From NCBI GenBank assembly GCA_964589625.1, contig CAZPSH010000026.1, forward strand, positions 1 to 38,228: a stretch of 38,228 bases of DNA, read 5' to 3'. The first letter of the stretch is position 1, and each line of letters opens with the position of its first letter. Origin of the DNA: JBFLVU01 sp964589625 (GTDB lineage: Bacteria; Acidobacteriota; UBA4820; DSQY01). Below the pieces are notes generated by a model. That model saw nothing but the letters and a program-made list of their open reading frames with translations. It did no database searches and had not been told where the DNA came from. Positions 15,534 through 24,116 of this stretch are shown here, one piece after another. The position numbers were made by a program, and so were the translations under genes.

Positions 15534-17658
15534 CCGCATCGAGTCGGCCCTGTCGCCCGTTTCCTTCGGGGTCGCCACCATCAACGCCGTGTCGTGGAGC
15601 TTCGACGCGAGCGTGGCCCCGGACGGGGCGGCCCTGGTCCGATTTCGTGACTATCCCGGCATCGGCGATCCCTGGTCGAGCCACTTGTGGGCCGTGCCTC
15701 CCCTCGGAAGTCCCCTGGGGCCGGTGGAGGTCCCGGTTCCTTTCTTGGAGACCTTCGACGGCCACTCGGCCACCCGCAACGCGGGCACGCTGGCCTCGGA
15801 CTGCATGGGCCGCTTCTTCGTCATGGAGAACCGGTGGCACGAGATGCACGTCTACGATACGGGGCCCGTCTGGATCGTGGAGAGGGACGGCGCGGGGCTT
15901 CCGACCCTCATTCGGCCCTGGGCGCCGGCGCCCCGGCAGGGCTGGCCCGGGTGCCCCGCCGGCGAGTACTACCCCCTCGCCATCGCCACCGATGCGTACG
16001 GCAACGTCTACGAGTGGGCCCACGACTTCTCGAACTTCAACGAGGTCCTGCACCGCTTCACGCCCTGCGAGCTGCTGGAGCCGGACTTCTACGACGCCTT
16101 CGACTGCTGCGCCGTCCCAGGCCACGCGGCCCTCCTCGAAGGCCAGGGCAGACCCCCGGGTGTGCGCATCCCGCCCGATGTGTGCGAGGCGGGGGGAACG
16201 CTCCGCATCAAGCGGACTCCCGAGCCGGAGGACCCCATCAGCGGCTGGGAGGGAAACCCGGATGCCTTCACGTGGATCGAGGGGGACGGCCAGGGAAAGG
16301 CGGAGGCCCAGGCGCTCTTCGGCCAGGCGCCCAAGCTCCAGGCCTTCTGGAAGCCCGCGGGCGGCGGGGAGGAAACGGCGGAGACCGTGAAATGGGAAAT
16401 CGTGGCCAACAGCGAAACAGCCCCCAACGCGGACCCCAGGGGCCTCTATCCAGGTAAGCCCGCCGTCTTCTTCACGGGGGGCGTCACTCCCTACGAGCAC
16501 GCCGAACTGCGCTTCCAGACCGTCCACACCGGCTCTTTCGTCCTGAAGGCCACCACCAAGGACACCAACCACAAAGGCTCGGACGGCCAGCCGGCGAAGA
16601 TCGAGATCGCGTTCACCGTGGCCGCGCCGGCGGGGCTACGGGGACGACCGGCCACGCATGACCCCAAGATCTTGCAGTACGCCGATCGGTACGGCATCCC
16701 ACCCCAATACCTCAAGGCCCAGGCCTTCCATGAAAGCGGGTTGAACACCCAGGGCTTCCGCTACGAGCCGAGGACCGTGGACAAAAGGTATCTCTCTAGG
16801 TACAAAGAAGACGAATGGCACTTAAGCCGATGGGATCTGTATCGCTACCGCCTGCCCATCAATCCCGGTGTCTCGTTCATTGAAGATTCGGACCTCGACC
16901 CCCGGCGCATTTACCACGTTTCAGAATTCCAGGACGCCGAACCTCCCGCCTGGCCGTACACTTGCCACGAACTGGGGCCCGAGCCGACCTACGATCCCGT
17001 GACCCTCTTTCAGATTTTCGAAGCCGACGACGGGTGGCCCTGCGGAACCACCCCGTGGAAGACCTACAATCCCGAGGCCAAGGATGCCCAGGGCAACTGG
17101 AAGTGCGGGCTGGAAACCCACGTGGGGCCTTGCGGGGTTCGAAACGGGTGGTGGGACGCCGAAAGGCCCTTCAATGAGGACCTGGAAACCACGGTGACCT
17201 ATCTGCGCCACACAAACACCTTCTACTGCGGCTGGATACGAAGTGATCCCTGCCCGCCGATGGAATCGGAATCCCAGTGGCTCCTCAACCACGGAGACTA
17301 CGTCGCCCAGACGGTCGTAGCCTCCAGCTACGGCCTCATGCAGGTGCTGTACACGACGGCCGTGCAGACCCAGAGGTGGCTTCCTGGAAACGGACGCGGA
17401 GCCGAGCGCCACCCCGCCCGGCTCTTCGATCCGGACGTGAGCCTCGATCTGGGGGCGAGCTATGACGCCAAGCAGACCGCCTGCCAACTCGGGGATGCGA
17501 GTTGGAACTTCACGAGTCTGGAAGCCTTCCGAGACGCGTGGGTTCGGGGTTTAGGCGCTTACAACAGAGGGCGGTGCGACAAGCGAAACGATGCCTACGC
17601 CGAGTCCATTCTGCGCACGGCCGCGTCCATGTGGCCGATGGGAGGAGGTACGCCATGA
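15534..17658 (+). CDS. 3' part of exported IPT-domain protein with lytic transglycosylase (SLT) domain
   Basis: Reading begins in the repeated flank (RIESALSPVSFGVATINA) and continues for about 700 residues; it belongs with the signal peptide and IPT domain at 14780-15433. The first 200 residues are a beta-rich region of unknown fold. A middle beta-domain follows (about 16380-16620). From about 16660 a lysozyme-like SLT fold appears: YGIPPQYLKAQAFHESGLNT with the probable catalytic Glu in HESGL, then a roughly 180-residue Cys- and Trp-rich insertion, then SSYGLMQVLYTTA and LGAYNRGR. That order (E-S, GLMQ, AYN-G) is the family signature, so the enzyme likely cuts peptidoglycan glycan strands. 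The stop overlaps the next gene by 4 bp. G+C falls to about half in the last 900 bases. Confidence 0.75.
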
Positions 17659-19052
17659 GAGCTACAAGCCTCGCGATGCTCGTTTCGGTCACCGTGGCCC
17701 TTTGCGCCTTCGGTACAACCTTTGGCCAAGCGCTGACGCCCCGGGAGGGCGCCCAGCTCTTGGTCCGATTCCTGCCCGACGAAGTGGTGCAGGATAGACG
17801 CATTAACGACCATGAAGACGACCATGGGGGCTATACGGTTAGCGAAATGGTAATGCTTCTAACCTCAAGGAAGAGCTCGGATAACCCTACCCTGGTTGGC
17901 TATATGGGGCCTTTCTGGAACTACATTGAACTTCCCTTTCCGGGGGAGACCCGGCAACTCGTGCTGTTGTACTGGGACGAGATCGCCACGATCTGGTGGC
18001 GTTTGGTGGGAAGAGAGGGATCGGGCGACTTTTCGCTCCTTCAAGAAGGCGAGGGCTGGTACGATATGACCACTAACGACATAGAGGAGCCGTGGCTCAC
18101 GGACCTCGACGCCGACGGGATGCCCGAATTGCTCTTGTGCAGTGGCGAACGCCACAGCATGACGACCCTCTTCGTCTTCCGCTGGCAAGGTGGAAGGCTT
18201 GTGCGGATCACGCCGCGCTCCCTGGCCGATGAGGATGGCGACCCCTATCCTGCTGACCATGTTGTGAGCCCCATGCACTGTGTGGACATCATCCACTATG
18301 GTTGTTCGGGCATCCACCTGGAAGACCTGGACGAGGACGGCAAGGCGGAGATCATCATGGGGCCGATCCGGGAGCCGGAAATCAAGCGCAACGAAGAAGG
18401 AGTGGAAATCGACCGGACCTACCACTCGATTACGGGAACCAAGATCTACCACCTGGTGAACGGTGTCTACGAACTCTGGCGGGAGGCCTCCCCCGACGAC
18501 CCCTACCCCATCGCGGTGCCGGCCTACGGGGTCTTCCACCCCTCCACCCTCCCCCTTTCGGAGCTTTCGAGTCCCGGCAACGGCAAGCTTCGGGTCTTCG
18601 TGTCGGACCCGGCGGGTACGGCGACGGTGGACGACTACGAGACCGCGCAGTTCAAGTACGGCGATACGGCCCTCTCGTTCAAGAAACGATGGACCAACCA
18701 CCGCTTCCCCAGCGAGGAGTCGGCCAACTTCGAGTGGGGCGGCTGTCCCGTGAAGCAGGCGGCCCGGCAGGGCCAGGGCGAGTGGCAGGTGAACCCCTCG
18801 GACCCCGCGGTCCCCAGCCCCGACGGCGCGACGGAGTACCACTTCGTGGGGCCGTACCTGGAGCTGGAGCTTCCCCGAAGCGCCGTGTTCCCCTACCTCC
18901 TGCAGGCCGCCACGGACGCCTTCGCCAAGGAGCCCACCCGAGAGACGTACTTCATCGAAGTTCCGATCTCCGGCAAGATGAAGAACGGCAAACTCGCCGC
19001 CATCTCCGCCCTGGTCTGCATCAATAAAACGGGGCCGGCAAAACCTTCCTAA
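17655..19052 (+). CDS. Exported FG-GAP/VCBS-like protein coupled to the transglycosylase
   Basis: The protein has 465 residues. The start at 17655 overlaps the stop of the SLT protein as ATGA, with GGAGGAGG just upstream, so the two are coupled in translation. A signal peptide is clear (LAMLVSVTVALCAFGTTF, then GQA). Two calcium-loop type motifs, DLDADGMPELLL and DLDEDGKAEIIMGP, mark FG-GAP/VCBS-like repeats. The rest is beta-rich and unfamiliar. The 60-nt row at 17821-17880 is only 30/60 G+C, against clearly higher values elsewhere, and the lower composition begins inside the preceding gene. Its role is unknown; coupling suggests it acts with, localises, or restrains the secreted transglycosylase. 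Confidence 0.75.
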   Translation: MRATSLAMLVSVTVALCAFGTTFGQALTPREGAQLLVRFLPDEVVQDRRINDHEDDHGGYTVSEMVMLLTSRKSSDNPTLVGYMGPFWNYIELPFPGETRQLVLLYWDEIATIWWRLVGREGSGDFSLLQEGEGWYDMTTNDIEEPWLTDLDADGMPELLLCSGERHSMTTLFVFRWQGGRLVRITPRSLADEDGDPYPADHVVSPMHCVDIIHYGCSGIHLEDLDEDGKAEIIMGPIREPEIKRNEEGVEIDRTYHSITGTKIYHLVNGVYELWREASPDDPYPIAVPAYGVFHPSTLPLSELSSPGNGKLRVFVSDPAGTATVDDYETAQFKYGDTALSFKKRWTNHRFPSEESANFEWGGCPVKQAARQGQGEWQVNPSDPAVPSPDGATEYHFVGPYLELELPRSAVFPYLLQAATDAFAKEPTRETYFIEVPISGKMKNGKLAAISALVCINKTGPAKPS

Positions 19053-19137
19053 CCCCCCGCGCCCGGCGCACCTTCTTCGGATGGGGTGGTTCCGGGCCGG
19101 CGCGCTCCGGGGTATTCTGGGGCGGGAGGTGCGGCCC

Positions 19138-20193
19138 GTGGCCGAGGAGAAGACGCCCCTGATCGGGCTGGACGCGGAGGGCCTGGCCGCCCTTGCCTCG
19201 GACCTCAGCCTCAAGCCCTTCCAGATTCGGGATGCGTACCGGTGGCTCTACCAGAGACGGCGCACCGACCCGCTGGACTGGTCCGCCCTCCCCCGCCGCG
19301 CCCGCGAAGCCCTTCACGAGAGGAGCCGGCCGGGCCTGCCCCTCGTCACCGGCGAGCAGACCTCCTCCGACGGCACGCGCAAGTTCCTCCTGGGCCTCGC
19401 CGACGGTCAGGGTGTCGAGGCCGTCTACATCCCCGACGCGAACCGTCGGACGATCTGCGTCTCCTCCCAGGTGGGGTGCGCCATGGGCTGCGCCTTCTGC
19501 CTCACGGCCCGCCTGGGATTCAAGAGGAACCTGACGGCGGGGGAGATCCTCGGCCAATTCTTCCTGCTGGAACGGGAGACGGACATCGCCGAGAAGCCCT
19601 ACAACGTCGTGTTCATGGGGATGGGCGAGCCGCTGGCCAACCGGTCGAACCTCGAAAAGGCCCTGGCGATCCTGGAGGACGACGAGGGCATGGGCCTCTC
19701 CTGGAGGCGGATCACCGTGTCCACATCGGGCCTCGCCGATTCCCTGGAGGCCTTTGCAAAAAGCCCCGTCTGCCCCCGCCTGTCGCTCTCCCTCAACGCC
19801 CCCCGGGAGGACCTGCGCACGGAGCTCATGCCCGTCAACGCAAGGTATCCCCTCAAGCGCCTGCGCCGGGTCCTCCAGGACCTGACGCGCAGGGAGCGGG
19901 AGCGGATCTCGCTGGAGTACGTCCTCCTCCAGGGCGTCAACGACTCCCCCGCCGACGCCCGCGGAGTGGCCCGCTTCGCCCGGGGCCTCAAGGTCAAGGT
20001 CAACCTGATCCGCTTCAACCCCGCCGAGGGCCTCCCCTTCCGCCGCTCGGAGGAGGAGGCCGTCCGGTCCTTTCAGGAGGTGCTCGTGGCCGAGGGGATC
20101 CCGACCAGCATCCGGAGAAGCCGCGGCGTGGACATCCTGGCCGCCTGCGGGCAACTAGCCCGCAACAACTGGCCTGGCGAGGCGGCGCCGTGA
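19138..20193 (+). CDS. rlmN: Dual-specificity 23S rRNA/tRNA adenine-C2 methyltransferase RlmN
   Basis: This radical SAM enzyme methylates A2503 of 23S rRNA and A37 of some tRNAs. The 4Fe-4S cluster motif is CAMGCAFC, followed by MGMGEPLANRSNLEKAL. The C-terminal Cys that carries the transient methyl is in SRGVDILAACGQL. Start GTG 19138 is preferred: GGGAGG (19124-19129) lies 8 nt upstream and a -10-like TATTCT (19113-19118) falls upstream of it, whereas the ATG at 19081 precedes that box and has no ribosome site. This gives 351 residues, normal for the family. It heads an operon with a lytic transglycosylase and a radical SAM protein, each overlapping the next by 4 bp. Confidence 0.95.
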   Translation: MAEEKTPLIGLDAEGLAALASDLSLKPFQIRDAYRWLYQRRRTDPLDWSALPRRAREALHERSRPGLPLVTGEQTSSDGTRKFLLGLADGQGVEAVYIPDANRRTICVSSQVGCAMGCAFCLTARLGFKRNLTAGEILGQFFLLERETDIAEKPYNVVFMGMGEPLANRSNLEKALAILEDDEGMGLSWRRITVSTSGLADSLEAFAKSPVCPRLSLSLNAPREDLRTELMPVNARYPLKRLRRVLQDLTRRERERISLEYVLLQGVNDSPADARGVARFARGLKVKVNLIRFNPAEGLPFRRSEEEAVRSFQEVLVAEGIPTSIRRSRGVDILAACGQLARNNWPGEAAP

Positions 20194-20957
20194 GGCGCGC
20201 GGTCCTTTTCGCGGCGGTCCTCGCCCTGGGGTGGGCCCCGGCCGGCCCCGCGGCGCGGGCCCAGGTCCGGGTGGAGCGGGACGCCCAGGGCCAGATCGTC
20301 ATCACGAACAAGGGCTCCAAGGCCGCGGACCGCCTCGCCGGTTCCCCTTCCGCCCCCCCTCTCCCCGCCCTTTCCGCCGGCCTTCGAAAGGAGATCCAGG
20401 CCAAGCTCCGCAAGGCCTGCGCCGAGCGGGGCCTCGACTACGATCTCGTGGCCGCGCTGGTGGAGGCGGAGTCGGACTTCCGGCCCAACGTCCTCTCGAA
20501 GAAAGGGGCGGTGGGACTCATGCAGCTCATGCCGGACACGGCCAAGCGCTTCGGCTGCGCCGACCCCTGGGACCTCGACCAGAACATCCAAGGCGGAACG
20601 GCCTTCCTGGCCTTCCTCCACGAGCGCTTCGAGGGAAACATCCCCCTCATCCTGGCGGGCTACAACGCCGGGGAGGACGCGGTGCGGAAGTACGGAAACC
20701 GGATCCCGCCTTATGCGGAAACGGTCCGCTACGTCTTCTCCATCCTCCAGAACTACGGCCGGCCCGCGGTGACGGAGCGGGCCCGGGGCCTCCTGGCCTC
20801 GCCGGGCGACTACGACCGCTTCTACGCCGCCCGGAAGGGGCAGAAGCCCGTCCTGCGGCTCTTCTACATGTTCACGGACGAGAAGGGGGTCCGGCACATT
20901 TACGACTACCCGCCCTCGGGCGTCGTCTCCACCCCCATCGTCTACAAGGACGAATGA
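20190..20957 (+). CDS. Periplasmic lytic transglycosylase (SLT family)
   Basis: The protein has 255 residues. GTG start 20190 overlaps the rlmN stop (GTGA). The signal peptide is MRRAVLFAAVLALGWAPAG with cleavage after ARA. A short segment resembling DUF4124 (VERDAQGQIVITN) is followed by the SLT domain at about residues 75-190: catalytic Glu in ALVEAESDF, GLMQLMPDTAKRFG, and AGYNAGEDAVRKYG. It should cleave the glycan strands of peptidoglycan between MurNAc and GlcNAc to give anhydro ends. The C-terminus ends with a short beta segment that is not part of the catalytic fold. The downstream radical SAM gene overlaps by 4 bp. Confidence 0.92.
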   Translation: MRRAVLFAAVLALGWAPAGPAARAQVRVERDAQGQIVITNKGSKAADRLAGSPSAPPLPALSAGLRKEIQAKLRKACAERGLDYDLVAALVEAESDFRPNVLSKKGAVGLMQLMPDTAKRFGCADPWDLDQNIQGGTAFLAFLHERFEGNIPLILAGYNAGEDAVRKYGNRIPPYAETVRYVFSILQNYGRPAVTERARGLLASPGDYDRFYAARKGQKPVLRLFYMFTDEKGVRHIYDYPPSGVVSTPIVYKDE

Positions 20958-22078
20958 GCGAACGCCGAAGGGCTCCCAGAGAAGGGCCAAGGACCGGTCC
21001 TCCGCCGGAGGGCGCCAAAGAGAACCCCGCCGCGCGGGACAGGTCCGCGGCCGGGAGCCTTCCCAGGTCCGAACTCGGTTTCCCCCTCTTGCCCTCTCCT
21101 CCCGACGACTCCCGCCTCCCTTGCCTCCGCCCGGCCCTCCTGCCGCCCTTCCGACCCGCCGCCGGCGACCCGATCCACTGGGCGTCGAAGGACCTCCGGG
21201 CGCTCTTCAACGGACAGGTGACCAAGGCGTGCCTGGACGCCGGGGCCACCTGTCCGAACCGCGATGGGACCGTCGGACGGGGAGGCTGCGCCTGGTGCGA
21301 TCCGGGCGGCTCGGGGCCCGACGACCTGCGTCCGGGGGAGTCCTGGGAGGCCCGGCTGAAGCGCCTCGCGGCCGCCGCGCTCCACCGGGGGAAGCGGGGC
21401 GTCGTCGCCTACTTTCAGGCCTTTACCGCGACCCATGCCGACCCGGAGGCTCTCGAAGACCTCCTCGCGCGCGCCGTTTCGGTTACGGGCGTATCGGCGG
21501 TGGCCCTAGGCGCGCGGCCGGACACCCTGGCGGATCCCATCTTACACGTTCTCTCGGCCTTTGCCCGGCGATTCCCCCTGTGGCTCGAAGTGGGGATGCA
21601 GACCTCGAAGGACGCAACCCTGGCCGCCATGAACCGGGGCCACGGCCACGCCGCCACTACGCGGGCCGCCGCGGAGTGGAGGAGGCGGGGGCTGGCCTTC
21701 GTCCTGCACCTGGTCTTCGGTCTGCCCGGAGAGGGCCGCGAAGACGCCCTGAGGTCGGTGGAGGAGGCCGTCCGGCTCGTGCCCTGGGGGATCAAGATCC
21801 ACCCGCTCCACGTCGTCGAGGGCTCCCCTCTCTCCCTCCGGTGGCGGGAGGGCGGGTTCCCCCTCCTCGGCCGCGTTACCTATGTGGGGTGGGTGTGCGA
21901 CGCGCTGGAGCGCCTTCCCCCTGAGGTTTCCGTCCATCGCCTCACGGGGGAGCGCCCCGAGGGCGTTTTGCTTGCCCCCGACTGGTGCCGGGACAAGCGC
22001 GGCGTCCTCAACGCCGTCCGCGCCGAACTGTCCCGGCGGCGCTCCTGGCAGGGAAAGGCCCTGGGGCCCTCAGGCTGA
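20954..22078 (+). CDS. TIGR01212-family radical SAM protein (YhcC-like)
   Basis: The protein has 374 residues. The ATG at 20954 overlaps the previous stop (ATGA). A disordered proline/arginine-rich N-terminal stretch of about 70 residues precedes the radical SAM domain. The motif KACLDAGATCPNRDG with the following GCAWC is the family's variant cysteine set, and LGARPDTLAD, EVGMQTSKDATLAAMNRGHG and FGLPGEGREDA are typical. The family's reaction is not established. Its gene ends in a 9-bp tail-to-tail overlap with the GNAT gene on the other strand. A later start nearer HWASKDLRALFNGQ would fit the family length better but loses the coupling. Confidence 0.88.
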   Translation: MSERRRAPREGPRTGPPPEGAKENPAARDRSAAGSLPRSELGFPLLPSPPDDSRLPCLRPALLPPFRPAAGDPIHWASKDLRALFNGQVTKACLDAGATCPNRDGTVGRGGCAWCDPGGSGPDDLRPGESWEARLKRLAAAALHRGKRGVVAYFQAFTATHADPEALEDLLARAVSVTGVSAVALGARPDTLADPILHVLSAFARRFPLWLEVGMQTSKDATLAAMNRGHGHAATTRAAAEWRRRGLAFVLHLVFGLPGEGREDALRSVEEAVRLVPWGIKIHPLHVVEGSPLSLRWREGGFPLLGRVTYVGWVCDALERLPPEVSVHRLTGERPEGVLLAPDWCRDKRGVLNAVRAELSRRRSWQGKALGPSG

Positions 22079-22651
22079 AGTTGGCCTCCAGCCCGGGTGG
22101 ACCCGGGCCGTGAGCACGTGGTCCCGCCAGCGGCCGGCGATGCGAAGGTAGTCGGGGGCGAAGCCCACCCTCTCGAAGCCCAGGCGGCGCAGGACCGAAG
22201 CGCTCCGCTCGTTCTCGGGAAGGTGCGAGGCCTCCAGCCTGTGGAGGCCCATGGGGCCGAAGGCGTGGGCCACCACCGCCTCCAGCGCCTCCGTCATGAG
22301 ACCCCGCCCCGTAAGGCGCCGGTCGAGGCTGTAGCTGAGGATCGCCCCGAAGAGCGCGCCGCGGATCACGTGCCGGAGGTTCACGATCCCCGCCACGGCC
22401 CCCTCGGGATCCGCTCTTTGAATGAGGACGAGGCGGAGGGCCGTTCCCGACCGGGACTCCCTCCGGGCGTTTCGGAGTTCTGCCTTCCAGTAGGGGAGGG
22501 TGAAGTAGGCCTCGGCGCGTTCGGGCTCCCAGGGGGCGAGGTGCTCCCGGTTTTCGACGACGTAAGCGAGGACGCGCCTCGCGTCCTTCGGACCGGGCAC
22601 CCGCAGGACGAGGCGCGCCGTCTCGAGGACGGGAAGCGCGGAGCCCCACAT
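22070..22651 (-). CDS. GNAT N-acetyltransferase, RimJ-like
   Basis: The protein has 193 residues and is the last gene of a five-gene minus-strand run. It opens with the RimJ/RimL-type strand VLETARLVLRVPGPKDARRV and carries the acetyl-CoA loop LTGRGLMTEAL, then HRLEASHLPENERSASVLRR and LGFERVGFAPDYLRIAG, which are typical of ribosomal-protein or related N-acetyltransferases. The start lies 2 bp after the stop of the VOC gene. The acceptor cannot be named from sequence. It overlaps the convergent radical SAM gene by 9 bp, with no room for a terminator between them. Confidence 0.9.
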   Translation of the reverse strand: MWGSALPVLETARLVLRVPGPKDARRVLAYVVENREHLAPWEPERAEAYFTLPYWKAELRNARRESRSGTALRLVLIQRADPEGAVAGIVNLRHVIRGALFGAILSYSLDRRLTGRGLMTEALEAVVAHAFGPMGLHRLEASHLPENERSASVLRRLGFERVGFAPDYLRIAGRWRDHVLTARVHPGWRPTSA

Positions 22652-22653
22652 CC

Positions 22654-23055
22654 TCAGTCCCCGGAGGCGAAGGCCAGCACGTGGCCGTCGGGATCGAGGC
22701 AGTACCCGGCGCGGTGGCCCCAGTCCCTCGCCTTCACCGGATCGAGCAGGCGGGCACCGGCCTTCACGGCCCGGTCCAGGCAGGCCGCCGGATCCTCCAT
22801 CCGAAGGTACAGCTCGGCCCGGGGCGCTCCCCCGGCGGCGGCCGGATCCGCAATCCGGTCTCCCAGGAGCCGCCGGATTCCCGCTTCGGGCATGAGCCCC
22901 AGGACGACCCCCCGGCCCAGGTCGAACTCCGTCATGCCGGGAACGTCCAGCGAAGGTTCAGCGGCGAACGCGTTCCGGTAGAAGTCCGCCGACCGCGCCT
23001 GGTCCGCCACGAACAAGATGAGGTGAACGCCGCGGTACGGCTCTCGGGGGCTCAC
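22654..23055 (-). CDS. VOC-superfamily protein (glyoxalase/bleomycin-resistance fold)
   Basis: The protein has 133 residues. The GTG start (23055) overlaps the stop of the DsrE-like gene as GTGA. Two beta-alpha-beta-beta-beta modules are visible: VHLILFVADQARSADFYRN and LYLRMEDPAACLDRAVKAGA. Possible metal ligands are the His in GVHLIL, the Glu in RAELYL and the His in WGHRAGYCLD. The usual final Glu (vlEl) is replaced in HVLAFA, so it may not be a classic glyoxalase I. The tail YCLDPDGHVLAFA is common in family members annotated as dioxygenase-like or resistance proteins. Its substrate is unknown. Confidence 0.85.
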   Translation of the reverse strand: MSPREPYRGVHLILFVADQARSADFYRNAFAAEPSLDVPGMTEFDLGRGVVLGLMPEAGIRRLLGDRIADPAAAGGAPRAELYLRMEDPAACLDRAVKAGARLLDPVKARDWGHRAGYCLDPDGHVLAFASGD

Positions 23056-23384
23056 GGCCTCAGGACCCGATCCGCCGCCCGCAGGGCCTCCACCGCCTCC
23101 CCCATGGTGCCGGGGACGCCCACCCGGAGGCGGTCCTGCGCCCCGTAGTGGTCCAGACAGGTGAGGCAGGCCGTCACCACGGCCCCCTTGGATTCCATTT
23201 CCCGCAGGGTCTCCAGGGTCTCGGCCCCCTCCAGGGCAAGAAAGATGCCCCGGTTCAGCAGGAGGATCCGCTCCACCTTCTCCCCGGACTCGGCGAGCTT
23301 CCCCAAAAGATTGCGCATGAGGAGCCTGCCGAGAGGCTCGTCCCCATCTCCGATCCGGTCCGAGGTGATGTACAGAACGCTCAA
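23052..23384 (-). CDS. DsrE-like protein equal to the C-terminal half of YedF
   Basis: The protein has 110 residues. A TTG start at 23384 overlaps the previous stop as TTGA and follows GGGGAGGAGG. An upstream in-frame start would give a basic extension without family similarity and is rejected. The sequence VLYITSDRIGDGDEPLGRLL and VVTACLTCLDHYGAQDRL matches the C-terminal DsrE-like domain of the selenium-associated protein YedF, including the CxxC-like Cys pair ACLTC. The N-terminal SirA/TusA-like domain of YedF is missing here. A role in sulfur or selenium trafficking is inferred from family only. Confidence 0.8.
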   Translation of the reverse strand: MSVLYITSDRIGDGDEPLGRLLMRNLLGKLAESGEKVERILLLNRGIFLALEGAETLETLREMESKGAVVTACLTCLDHYGAQDRLRVGVPGTMGEAVEALRAADRVLRP

Positions 23385-23734
23385 GGGGCCTCCTCCCCTT
23401 TCTCTGTCTCGTCCAAAAGGGCCACGGCCCGGCGCAAGTGGGGAATCACGATGGAGCCGCCCACCACGAGGGCCACGTGGAAGGCCTCCATCAGTTCGGC
23501 CCTCGAACACCCCTCCTCTCGGCACCGGATCACGTGGTAGGCGATGCAGTCGTCGCATCGCAGGACCATGGAGGCCGTCAGCCCCATGAGTTCCTTCGTC
23601 CTGGAAGGCAGGGCCCCTTCGGCGTAGGCCTGGGTGTCCAGCGCGAAGAAGCGCTGGATCCCCTTGTGGCCCTCGCCGAGGATGCGGGCGTTCATCTTTT
23701 CCCGGAACTCCCGGAACTCCTTCAGGCGGCTCAT
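23381..23734 (-). CDS. Carboxymuconolactone decarboxylase/AhpD-like protein
   Basis: The protein has 117 residues. Its start (23734) overlaps the gloA stop as ATGA. It is an all-helical CMD-fold protein with SRTKELMGLTASMVLRCDDC and IAYHVIRCREEGCSRAEL. The pair Cys-x-x-Cys in RCDDC plus the nearby His is the AhpD-type redox centre, so peroxide or thiol-linked activity is more likely than ring decarboxylation. It sits in a run with two VOC proteins and a DsrE-like protein, which together suggest handling of reactive electrophiles or thiols. The exact substrate is not known. Confidence 0.9.
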   Translation of the reverse strand: MSRLKEFREFREKMNARILGEGHKGIQRFFALDTQAYAEGALPSRTKELMGLTASMVLRCDDCIAYHVIRCREEGCSRAELMEAFHVALVVGGSIVIPHLRRAVALLDETEKGEEAP

Positions 23735-24105
23735 GGCTTCCTCCCCGTCTCCAGGATCTCCACGTCGTATCCGTCCGGGTCGCACACGAACAGGTACTTG
23801 GAGCCCACCTCCGGCCGGGAAGGCCAGTACTCCCAGCCGCGCCGCCTGACCTCGGCCTCGACGGGCTCCAGATCCGGCACGCCGAAGGCCAGGTGGCCGT
23901 ACTGGTCGCCCAGCGTGTAGTCGGGCCCGCCGTGGTTGAAGGTCAGTTCCACGAAATAGCGCTCGTCTTCGTCCGACAGGAAGACGAGGGTCGCCTCGTC
24001 GGCGATGGCCTTGCGGCGCACCTCGTGGAGACCGATGAAGCCACAATAGAACTCCAGGCTCTTCTCCAGGTCCCGGACCCGGATCATGGTGTGCAGCATC
24101 TTCAT
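23731..24105 (-). CDS. gloA: Lactoylglutathione lyase (glyoxalase I)
   Basis: The 124-residue metalloenzyme isomerises the hemithioacetal formed from methylglyoxal and a thiol. The sequence opens MKMLHTMIRVRDLEKSLEFY with the first metal His, then FVELTFNHG with the Glu, YGHLAFGVPD with the second His and GYDVEILE with the second Glu. All four ligands are present. GGAGGT lies 6 nt before the ATG. Only 11 bases separate that start from the inverted end of the RAYT element, so the native promoter has been displaced or transcription comes through the element. It is first in a five-gene coupled run. Confidence 0.93.
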   Translation of the reverse strand: MKMLHTMIRVRDLEKSLEFYCGFIGLHEVRRKAIADEATLVFLSDEDERYFVELTFNHGGPDYTLGDQYGHLAFGVPDLEPVEAEVRRRGWEYWPSRPEVGSKYLFVCDPDGYDVEILETGRKP

Positions 24106-24116
24106 GGCGGACCTCC

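Noticed and set aside
19081..19137. ATG at 19081 as start of rlmN
   Set aside because: It lacks a ribosome site, lies upstream of a -10-like box and adds residues not typical of RlmN; GTG 19138 fits better.
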